Source of the DNA: an uncultured Verrucomicrobiota bacterium
GTDB lineage: Bacteria; Verrucomicrobiota; Verrucomicrobiia; Chthoniobacterales; SZAS-18
Assembly (NCBI GenBank): GCA_937873255.1
Contig: CALMVM010000372.1
Span: 1 to 8,106, forward strand
DNA length: 8,106 nt
Direction: 5' to 3'
The notes below the pieces were generated by a model. It ran no database searches. It saw only the letters and a list, made by a program, of their open reading frames with translations, and had not been told where the DNA came from. Both the position numbers and the translations under genes were made by a program. Below, in pieces: positions 1 through 5,242 of this stretch (within the stretch, counting starts at the first letter, position 1; each line of letters opens with the position of its first letter).

Positions 1-2
1 AA

Positions 3-275
3 GGGTGCGTCGGCGGGGCGGGGACCGCGACGGCCGTCGGCGCGTCGTTGTGGTGGGTAACGCCCTTCAATCCGTGGCAGGCCGCCGGGATGAGTCTGGT
101 GATCACGCTGTTCGGTTTCGCGGGCGGGTTAACGATGTCGGCGATCAAACGCGACCGGGGGATCAAGGATTTCGGCACGCTGATCGAGGGCCACGGCGGC
201 GTGCTGGACCGCATCGATTCCATTTGTTTCGCCGCGCCGGCTTTCTTTCATTTGACGCGGTATTTTTTCACGTGA
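3..275 (+). CDS. cdsA: Phosphatidate cytidylyltransferase (CDP-diglyceride synthase), C-terminal part; 5' end outside window
   Basis: CdsA condenses phosphatidic acid with CTP to give CDP-diacylglycerol, the precursor of bacterial phospholipids, in the inner membrane. The frame is open from the left edge, so the true start lies upstream; the first 90 codons visible are the C-terminal end. The diagnostic CdsA signature is present: S-A-I-K-R-D-R-G-I-K-D-F-G-T-L-I followed by E-G-H-G-G-V-L-D-R-I-D-S, matching the family pattern SxxKRxxxxKDxxxxxPxHGGxxDRxD, including the acidic residues expected to bind metal and CTP. One hydrophobic segment precedes the signature (around MSLVITLFGFAGGLTMSAI) and another follows it (FAAPAFFHLTRYFF), as in other CdsA proteins, and the protein stops a few residues later as expected. 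In many bacteria cdsA sits between uppS and dxr/rseP; here the downstream neighbours are uncharacterised genes instead. Identification is secure; the window shows roughly the last third of a typical CdsA. Confidence 0.93.
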   Translation, partial: GCVGGAGTATAVGASLWWVTPFNPWQAAGMSLVITLFGFAGGLTMSAIKRDRGIKDFGTLIEGHGGVLDRIDSICFAAPAFFHLTRYFFT

Positions 276-347
276 GCTGCCGTCCGCCGGAACAATTTCG
301 GTCAGCGTCGGGCACGGATGCGGAATGATCTGTTGAGCCCGCCGCCC

Positions 348-890
348 ATGCTTCACCGAATCGTCCGCCCTCTTTTTTTCCCGCGAACCGCCTCGGTCCT
401 TTTGACTTGCCTCGTTGGCGGAAGTTTTTGCTCACGCGCCGACGAAGGGCGAAAGACGGTGGAGGCGAACCGTCTGTCCGTTCTGCGCGTGTTGATCGAA
501 CGACGCGCCGAACTGGCTCGGGCAGGGGACTCGTCCGCACTCCGGCGATGCGACGCCGAAATTAGAAGTCATCCTGCTCCAGCGTCGGGCTACACCACCG
601 CGCTCGCACGACGCCTCGTCGGCGCGTGGCGTTCACCGCGCCACGATCATCTCTATCGGGCCGATGGGTCGTGGACACTGCTCCCCGCCGAGCGTGGCGA
701 CCTACATGGACGCTGGCACATCGCGGGCAACCGACTGGAGAGGACCGCCGGATACGGCGGCCCGCAAACCAGAGCGGAATATACGATCATCATGATCGGC
801 AAGAAAGACCTCGTGTTCACGGACCGGGAAACCGTATTTTTCGAGAAGCGTCTGCCGCCGAGAAAGCGACTCATACCTTCCAAAGGTTGA
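348..890 (+). CDS. Predicted secreted small protein with a lipocalin-like C-terminal domain
   Basis: No firm family. I chose the ATG at 348 (180 aa) because it places a Sec signal peptide at the very N-terminus: MLHRIVRPLFFPR, then the hydrophobic stretch TASVLLTCLVGGSF, with probable cleavage after CSRA (residue 31). An in-frame ATG at 318 would add ten residues (MRNDLLSPPP) that fit a signal peptide poorly. Neither start has a Shine-Dalgarno. Residues 36-75 are rich in Arg, Glu and Ala and look helical. Residues 88-170 read like the small lipocalin-like or 'DGxW' domains of secreted bacterial proteins: L-V-G-A-W-R-S, a DGSW turn at 106-109, G-R-W-H-I-A-G-N-R-L at 121-130, then alternating beta-like stretches (EYTIIMI, KDLVFTD) and a final VFFEKR. 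Such domains usually report on or bind small ligands at the envelope, but nothing here fixes a ligand. The C-terminus is basic (PPRKRLIPSKG). It lies 72 bp after cdsA and 12 bp before the next gene, so it may be co-transcribed with either. The coding call is good, the function unknown. Confidence 0.72.
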   Translation: MLHRIVRPLFFPRTASVLLTCLVGGSFCSRADEGRKTVEANRLSVLRVLIERRAELARAGDSSALRRCDAEIRSHPAPASGYTTALARRLVGAWRSPRHDHLYRADGSWTLLPAERGDLHGRWHIAGNRLERTAGYGGPQTRAEYTIIMIGKKDLVFTDRETVFFEKRLPPRKRLIPSKG

Positions 891-902
891 CGCTTTTCAC
901 CG

Positions 903-1280
903 ATGCAAAATCCATTTCCCGTGATCGTCTGGCGCGACAGCGTATGCGCCGGCGACGACTGCGATGCACCGCACGAATGGAAGCTCGACGCCCCCGGCAA
1001 CATGACGTTGCGCGCTTTCCTCGACGCCTGCCTCGCGCGCCGTTACCTGGCTTCGATCAGTGGAGGCGAGGCCACCTGGGTACTCGAATCAACCCGTCCG
1101 CTCGCGGTGCTTGCGCAGCAATGGGCCGGGCCGCGCTTCCTCGCCGCGCCGGAGTCGCCGCTCCTCTCGTTGGTCGATCCAGCGGCCAACCCACATCTGA
1201 ATTTCCGTTACCGTCGTCAGGCGGACCCGGATCAGGTTTTCGAGAGCCTTTCACGCGGAGGACCATCCGCCGATTCGTGA
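903..1280 (+). CDS. Conserved-looking uncharacterised 125-aa cytoplasmic protein
   Basis: I do not recognise a named family with certainty. The protein has no signal peptide or membrane segment. Its first half has a composed, conserved-looking sequence: a beta-like start PVIVWRDSV, then C15-AGDD-C20 and DAPHEW at 21-26, a helix T-L-R-A-F-L-D-A-C-L (35-44) and R-Y-L-A-S-I-S-G-G at 47-55. This runs into A-T-W-V-L-E-S, then R-P-L-A-V-L-A-Q-Q-W at 65-74 and PRFL. From memory, small proteins with the same order of motifs (RDSV..DD..APH, YLxSIxGGxATW, RPLAVxAQQW) occur in other bacteria without assigned function; this should be checked by search. The last 25 residues are polar and probably disordered. 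The start ATG at 903 has no nearby Shine-Dalgarno; the gene begins 12 bp after the previous stop, which suggests co-transcription. Another frame is open across part of this gene but has a shadow-like Arg-rich composition. Confidence 0.7.
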   Translation: MQNPFPVIVWRDSVCAGDDCDAPHEWKLDAPGNMTLRAFLDACLARRYLASISGGEATWVLESTRPLAVLAQQWAGPRFLAAPESPLLSLVDPAANPHLNFRYRRQADPDQVFESLSRGGPSADS

Positions 1281-1393
1281 CGCCCGGCCAAACGACACCC
1301 TTCTACGGGTAATTGATTTCCTGTCATCGACGGCGGCGAGCCTGGAATGGTTTCGATGAGGGAGCATGAAACTCCCGTTCATACTTTCCAACG
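1281..1393. promoter_or_regulatory. 113-bp intergenic stretch with a bulged hairpin just before the next start
   Basis: No gene is seen here. At 1356-1382 the sequence can fold into a stem: ATGA+GGGAG (1356-1364) pairs with CTCCC+TCAT (1372-1376 and 1379-1382), with a two-base bulge (GT at 1377-1378) and a seven-base loop. The stem ends 11 bp before the ATG at 1394, roughly where a ribosome would dock, so it could affect translation of the membrane protein that follows. It has no U-run, so it is not a standard terminator. The left arm also contains an ATG and the loop another, but neither opens a convincing gene. I found no persuasive -35/-10 pair. The role is inferred from position only. Confidence 0.3.
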
Positions 1394-1726
1394 ATGAAAA
1401 CATGGTCCGACTGGTCAGCGACAAACTTCTGGTGGTTTTGGGGTGCCTCGGCCGTGATCGGAGCGGTGGCGTTTTGTTTCTTCGCCTCGCTCTGCACACG
1501 CGGCGTGGTGTCCTCGGCGAACCTCCTGCCGTGGTGTGCCATTCTCCTCGTCCTGGCGGGCGTCATCGGCGGTAGCCTGTGGCTGCGCTCCACCGGCCAC
1601 GAGAAGACTGCGGTGCTGCCCCTATTGGCGCTGATCGTCCCCGTGATATTAACGTTGGTCGGAACGCTCCTGTTTTCAGCATTTTACTTCTTGGTGTTTG
1701 CTTTTGGAAACGGCAGAATGAACTGA
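1394..1726 (+). CDS. Uncharacterised three-helix integral membrane protein
   Basis: The 110-aa product is dominated by three hydrophobic segments, at about residues 12-34 (Trp- and Phe-rich: FWWFWG, then AVAFCFF), 44-64 and 73-103. Short polar connectors (CTRGVVSSAN; RSTGHEKT) lie between them, and a short polar tail (GNGRMN) follows. The Trp-rich N-terminus (W4, W7, W13, W14, W16) suggests an interfacial belt before the first helix. No enzyme motif is visible and I do not recognise the family. The ATG at 1394 has no Shine-Dalgarno and is preceded by a small hairpin. The stop lies 9 bp before the peroxidase ATG, so the two are very likely co-transcribed; this is the only reason to suspect a link, for example as a membrane partner. 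Codon composition resembles its neighbours. Confidence 0.7.
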   Translation: MKTWSDWSATNFWWFWGASAVIGAVAFCFFASLCTRGVVSSANLLPWCAILLVLAGVIGGSLWLRSTGHEKTAVLPLLALIVPVILTLVGTLLFSAFYFLVFAFGNGRMN

Positions 1727-1735
1727 ACGGCATCC

Positions 1736-3283
1736 ATGAGAAACAGGGTCAACGACGGTTATCGCAATCGGCTGGAATCGTACGCGCTCAACCACTTCGA
1801 AGGACTTTGGAAAGTCGTACAACACGTCCCGTGGCTGCGTGGCCGGATGAATAGTGTGCTGGTCAACAGCGCCATCCACAAGACCGCGACGCGCCCTTAC
1901 CCGATCACGACCTGCGCGCCGTACACGAGTTGGAAGTCGCTGACCGACCGTACCTACAGCAGCCGGCACCTGCCGCCGTCCCCGCCGCCGGCGGACCTCC
2001 CGAACGTGGAAGCGCTGGCCGACCTGTTCGTGCGACGCGGCGACACGGTCCCGTGCCCGAAATCGACGGTGCTCTTTGCCTATTTCGCGCAATGGTTCAC
2101 CGACGGATTTTTGCGGACCGACCGCGCCGACCCGCGCAAGAACACGTCCAACCACGAGATCGACCTAACCCCGCTCTACGGGTTGAACAAAAGCGTGACG
2201 GACACGATCCGCTCGTTCAACGGCGGACGCCTGAAAAGCCAGTTCATCAACGGCGAGGAATACCCGCCCCATCTCTGCGAGCAGGGCGCGGTCAAGCCCG
2301 AATACGAGAAGCTCGAACACGTGTTGTTCAGTGAACGCACGGCGGCGGAAAGGAGCGAGTTTTTCGCCATGGGCGGCGACCGCGCGAACGTGCAGATCGG
2401 CTACGTGATGTTCAACACGTTATTCCTGCGCGAGCACAACCGGATCGCCTGCCTGCTGGCCCGCGAATATCCGTCGTGGGACGACGAGCGCCTGTTCCAG
2501 ACCGCGCGCAACATCGTGCTGGTGCTCCTCATCCGCATCGTGATCGAGGAATACATCAACCACATCACGCCGTATCATTTCCATTTTCTGCTGGACGCGG
2601 GCGGGTTCCCCAACGAACGCTGGTATCGCCAGAACTGGATGGCGCTCGAATTCAACCTCGTCTACCGCTGGCACATGCTGATCCCCACGGAGGTCGTGCT
2701 CGCCGGGAAGCCGGTGCCGGTCGTCGAGACGATGTGGAACACCTCACTCATCACCGCGCGTGGATTGGGTCCGTTGTTCGAGGACGCCTCGCGGCAGAGC
2801 GCGGGCAAGGTGGGACTTTTCAACACGCCGAGGTTCCTGTGCCCGGTCGAAATGCAAAGCATCGCCATGGGCCGCCAGATGCAACTGCCCGGCTACAACG
2901 CGTACCGCGCCAGCTACGGGTATCCGCGCGTGACCGACTTCGACCAGATCAGCGGCGATCCGCACGTGCAGGGCGAACTCAAGCGACTCTACGGACACGT
3001 TGATCGGATCGATTATTACGTGGGGATTTTTGCCGAGGACACGGTTCGCAACGCCGTGCTGCCGCCTTTGATCGGGAGATTGGTCGGCATCGATGCTTTT
3101 TCGCAGGCGCTGACCAATCCGCTGCTCAACCCGAACGTGTATCACGAACGAACGTTCTCGCCGTTGGGCATGAAGATCATCGCGGACACGCACCGGGTCT
3201 CTGAGGTCCTGCACCGCAATCTTCCTGAAGGATCGCCTTCGTATTTCGTCAGCCTCACCCGCGAGGACTGGCGGCGCGTCTGA
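1736..3283 (+). CDS. Cyclooxygenase-like haem peroxidase (animal haem peroxidase / prostaglandin synthase superfamily)
   Basis: A 515-aa member of the peroxidase-cyclooxygenase superfamily. By eye it aligns with animal PGHS/COX from the segment before the catalytic domain (A-P-Y-T-S-W-K-S-L at 61-69, then S-S-R-H-L-P-P) to near its C-terminus. Seen features: F-A-Q-W-F-T-D-G-F at 117-125 (distal site); N-T-S-N-H-E-I-D-L near 136-144 and L-Y-G; N-G-E-E-Y-P-P at 172-178; L-R-E-H-N-R at 231-236; R-L-F-Q-T-A-R at 252-258; E-F-N-L-V-Y-R-W-H at 305-313. Y310 matches the COX radical tyrosine (Tyr385) and H313 the proximal haem ligand (His388). Q119 matches COX Gln203, but the distal His (COX His207) is Asp (D123). 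R216 in G-G-D-R-A-N falls at the myeloperoxidase distal-Arg position. There is no EGF module or signal peptide; residues 21-48 may be an amphipathic membrane-binding region. The substrate is probably a fatty acid or related lipid (inferred). The start at 1736 gives full N-terminal similarity but lacks a Shine-Dalgarno; the gene follows the membrane protein gene by 9 bp. Confidence 0.93.
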   Translation: MRNRVNDGYRNRLESYALNHFEGLWKVVQHVPWLRGRMNSVLVNSAIHKTATRPYPITTCAPYTSWKSLTDRTYSSRHLPPSPPPADLPNVEALADLFVRRGDTVPCPKSTVLFAYFAQWFTDGFLRTDRADPRKNTSNHEIDLTPLYGLNKSVTDTIRSFNGGRLKSQFINGEEYPPHLCEQGAVKPEYEKLEHVLFSERTAAERSEFFAMGGDRANVQIGYVMFNTLFLREHNRIACLLAREYPSWDDERLFQTARNIVLVLLIRIVIEEYINHITPYHFHFLLDAGGFPNERWYRQNWMALEFNLVYRWHMLIPTEVVLAGKPVPVVETMWNTSLITARGLGPLFEDASRQSAGKVGLFNTPRFLCPVEMQSIAMGRQMQLPGYNAYRASYGYPRVTDFDQISGDPHVQGELKRLYGHVDRIDYYVGIFAEDTVRNAVLPPLIGRLVGIDAFSQALTNPLLNPNVYHERTFSPLGMKIIADTHRVSEVLHRNLPEGSPSYFVSLTREDWRRV

Positions 3284-3303
3284 ACGGGCGGCGTTTTACC
3301 CGT
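3284..3303. other. Weak inverted repeat between convergent genes (possible bidirectional stop)
   Basis: ACGGG (3284-3288) is repeated as CCCGT (3299-3303) with a ten-base loop that includes TTTT. It fills the 12-bp gap between the peroxidase stop and the stop of the leftward gene and runs into the latter's last codons. A five-pair stem is weak for a terminator; the placement is the main argument. Confidence 0.18.
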
Positions 3304-3898
3304 CCACCGAGGTCTTGGTTTTGCCGATCTTGCGGACCGTGGCGCGATGGTGCGGGTCGAAGCCGACGGTGAAGAGAACGACGCCGGTGTACGCCTTTTC
3401 GTTGACCCGCGAGAGCATCATCAGGTCGCTGGAAAGCTCCAGTTCTCCCGATTTCGACCACCGCACGGGCTTCACCGCGCCGCCGTAGTTCTTGACCGCT
3501 CCCGCGCCTTTGCCAAAATTGATCTTCGGCAGCGGCAGATCGCCGGGCAGTCGGACTTCCTCGAAGACCGAACCGTTCCAGAAAAAAACCGCCGTGTCGC
3601 CTTCCTTGTAGCCCCGGGTCCCGAACGCCACGCGCCGCGAGTCGGACGACCACACGAGGACCGTGTCGTCGAGGTAGTTTTCGGAGGCGTTTTCGAGGTC
3701 GAGGATCACCTCGCCCGATGTCTTGTCGATCAGATCGACCTTGTAAGACACGCCGTCGGGTCCTTTCGGATCGGTGAGACGCAACGCGAAGCGGCCGTCG
3801 GGCGACGGGCACTTGACCGAGAAACCGTCTTCCGCCTCCGCGCGGCAAAGCATCAGGAGAAGAACGAAGATGGTGCAAGGCAGGGGAATTCGCTTCAT
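3296..3898 (-). CDS. Secreted PD40/WD40-like single-repeat protein, paralogue of 4005-4637
   Basis: The product is 200 aa. The start at 3898 is well supported: read leftward, TTAGGAGGAACCCGT precedes the ATG, a consensus Shine-Dalgarno at ideal spacing. This start also gives a clean signal peptide: MKRIPLP, the hydrophobic CTIFVLLLMLC, and probable cleavage after A-E-A at residue 22. A longer frame starting 13 codons upstream would bury the ribosome site and is rejected. The mature part has P-S-P-D-G-R-F-A-L-R-L at 31-41, Y-K-V-D-L-I-D-K-T-S-G-E-V at 52-64 and V-W-S-S-D-S-R-R-V-A-F at 82-92. The last is the typical blade motif of TolB/PD40 propellers. A second section (120-200) has alternating beta-like strands. 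At this length it cannot form a full propeller. The rightward gene at 4005 encodes a protein with the same motif order. Its tail meets the peroxidase gene with 12 bp between. Envelope location is likely; function unknown. Confidence 0.82.
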   Translation of the reverse strand: MKRIPLPCTIFVLLLMLCRAEAEDGFSVKCPSPDGRFALRLTDPKGPDGVSYKVDLIDKTSGEVILDLENASENYLDDTVLVWSSDSRRVAFGTRGYKEGDTAVFFWNGSVFEEVRLPGDLPLPKINFGKGAGAVKNYGGAVKPVRWSKSGELELSSDLMMLSRVNEKAYTGVVLFTVGFDPHHRATVRKIGKTKTSVDG

Positions 3899-4004
3899 AC
3901 GGGTTCCTCCTAACATTCCGCGAAAGTCGCCGTGCAATGACGCGAAATACTCGTTTGTCGGTAATCCCCGAGCGCAAACCTGGAAATTTTATTTCGTAAG
4001 GTAA
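3899..4004. promoter_or_regulatory. Shared 106-bp divergent regulatory region of the two paralogues
   Basis: This is the only clearly divergent gap in the window and is richer in A+T than the flanking genes, so it must hold the promoters for both paralogues. For the leftward gene the Shine-Dalgarno lies at 3906-3911. For the rightward gene only AAGG at 3998-4001 is seen, three bases from the ATG. Two direct copies of CGCGAAA lie at 3919-3925 and 3941-3947, 22 bp apart (about two helical turns). CGAAATA (3943-3949) recurs inverted as TATTTCG (3990-3996). These could be operator half-sites. I could not pick a convincing -35/-10 pair for either direction. Confidence 0.4.
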
Positions 4005-4637
4005 ATGAAATATCCGCTGCGAATCCTGTTTGCCTCATGGGTCTTTCTCGCGTGTGCCATGCCGCTTTGCGGGCAGGAAGTTTCTCCCGCCGACGAGCAG
4101 AGCGTCGATGACCCATCGCCGAATCAGCGGTTTGCGTTTCTGAGGATTCACCACCCCGACCCGGACCCGCAAAGAACATGCGACCTGATCGAGAAAGCTT
4201 CGGGCAAGGTCCTGCTCCGCGTGGTGCAATCCGACGAGGGTCAGGACCGGCTCGGCGTCCAAGTGCTCTGGTCGCCTGACTCGGAACGCTTCGCGCTTCT
4301 CACCACCTACAACCACTTCGGGGCGGAACTCTCCATGTATCTGCGGACCGGCGGCACTTTCCGCAAGCTTACCCTGCCGAACATCTCGGAGCCGGAGATA
4401 CCCAACCGAATCAAACACAGTCGTCAATGGAAGTGGACGGGGATCGGCTCCGCGAGCGCCGACCATTGGGAAAAAGATGGCACGCTGACCGTGAGCACCC
4501 AGAGCACGCTCCAGTCGCTCAACAGCTCGCGGGTGCTGACCTCGCGACGCACCGTCGTGCTCGGGATCAGCAAATCGGGCAAGGTCAGCATCCTGAAGTC
4601 CCGGCGAAAAGTGACCGCACACGACGAGAACGATTGA
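4005..4637 (+). CDS. Secreted PD40/WD40-like single-repeat protein, paralogue of 3296-3898
   Basis: The 210-aa product begins MKYPLRILFASWVFLACAMPLCG, a signal peptide; cleavage is probably near residue 23. C17 and C22 do not sit in a good lipobox, so lipoprotein status is doubtful. The mature part follows the same plan as its divergent neighbour: P-S-P-N-Q-R-F-A-F at 37-45, C-D-L-I-E-K-A-S-G-K-V at 59-69 (compare VDLIDKTSGEV) and V-L-W-S-P-D-S-E-R-F-A-L at 87-98 (compare VWSSDSRRVAF). Then come a Y-L-R-T-G-G-T-F-R-K-L-T-L-P segment and a lysine-rich beta-like tail. The resemblance is clear but the copies are strongly diverged, so duplication is old. The blade motif points to the PD40/TolB propeller class, but one or two blades cannot close a propeller, so it may oligomerise or be a remnant. 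The ATG at 4005 has a short-spaced AAGG before it. The end is acidic/basic mixed and probably flexible. Function unknown. Confidence 0.8.
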   Translation: MKYPLRILFASWVFLACAMPLCGQEVSPADEQSVDDPSPNQRFAFLRIHHPDPDPQRTCDLIEKASGKVLLRVVQSDEGQDRLGVQVLWSPDSERFALLTTYNHFGAELSMYLRTGGTFRKLTLPNISEPEIPNRIKHSRQWKWTGIGSASADHWEKDGTLTVSTQSTLQSLNSSRVLTSRRTVVLGISKSGKVSILKSRRKVTAHDEND

Positions 4638-4666
4638 TCCGAAAATCCGATCCTATCTCCAACGAT

Positions 4667-5242
4667 ATGCCGCTCCAGAAACCGGAATACGCCCAACTCC
4701 GCTCGTGGTACGCCCCCGTGCGCGACCTGCTCATGGACCGCTTGGGGGACGCGCGCGGCGTTCACTTGGAAACGACCATCAGCGGCATCGCCGCCGTGGC
4801 GGGTTGCCTGCTGCTGCGTTCCACCGGGGTGCGGCTCGACGGTTTGCTGCCCGGGCAAGCGGTGTTCGTCGAAGCGGTCGATGAACTCGGCCGGGAACAC
4901 TTCGAGTTTTTATCCACCGTGTGCATGGCGATGGGGGTCGAGCCCCGGCAGGGCTGGACGGACCCCGTGCCCCCGAACAACCAGCCGCTGAAAACGGTCC
5001 CGGAATTGACCCGCCTCTTGGAACCCGACTACGGGTCGCTCTGCGAGCAACTCGGGGTGCCCGCGTCGCTCCGGGCGCGGCTGGCGTCGTTCACGGCGGT
5101 CGCGTTGGTCAAGGAAAGCCGGGAAATCCTCCCGCCGGAGGTGGGCAAGGCGATCATCCTCACCGCCGTGGTCGCCGGAGCCAAGACCGTGCCTCATCCT
5201 CTCGCATCATCCACAAATTTTTCACCGCAGTCCTTCGCATGA
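4667..5242 (+). CDS. Uncharacterised 191-aa protein
   Basis: No family is recognised. I chose the ATG at 4667 because the frame remains open upstream only through the end of the preceding gene, where the translation is Arg-rich and shadow-like; 4667 leaves a 29-bp gap after that gene. There is no Shine-Dalgarno. The protein has no signal peptide. Residues 11-30 (LRSWYAPVRDLLMDRLGDAR) look helical. Residues 32-51 are a hydrophobic, Ala/Gly-rich helix (T-T-I-S-G-I-A-A-V-A-G-C-L-L-L-R) that is short for a membrane span. Q-A-V-F-V-E-A-V-D and H-F-E-F-L-S-T-V-C follow. Prolines cluster at 93-113, and L-T-R-L-L-E-P-D-Y and A-I-I-L-T-A-V-V-A-G-A-K-T come later. The last 17 residues (PHPLASSTNFSPQSFA region) differ in composition and may be a run-on past an ancestral stop. 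The stop overlaps the next ATG as ATGA, which suggests translational coupling with the propeller gene. Confidence 0.72.
   Translation: MPLQKPEYAQLRSWYAPVRDLLMDRLGDARGVHLETTISGIAAVAGCLLLRSTGVRLDGLLPGQAVFVEAVDELGREHFEFLSTVCMAMGVEPRQGWTDPVPPNNQPLKTVPELTRLLEPDYGSLCEQLGVPASLRARLASFTAVALVKESREILPPEVGKAIILTAVVAGAKTVPHPLASSTNFSPQSFA

Noticed and set aside
626..1312. A 228-codon rightward open frame overlapping two called genes
   Set aside because: Its translation is Arg- and Pro-rich with no hydrophobic or motif structure, and it crosses the end of the secreted-protein gene and all of the 125-aa gene; it is a high-GC shadow frame.
1676..2155. A leftward 159-codon frame inside the peroxidase gene
   Set aside because: Val/Arg-rich antisense shadow of a strongly supported gene.
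3899..3937. Longer start for the leftward secreted protein (adding MHGDFRGMLGGTR)
   Set aside because: It would place the consensus Shine-Dalgarno inside the coding region and put 13 polar residues before the signal peptide.
4427..4666. Upstream extension of the 191-aa protein into the preceding gene
   Set aside because: The extra 80 residues are Arg/Glu/His-rich shadow sequence overlapping the secreted paralogue; the ATG at 4667 is the first start outside it.
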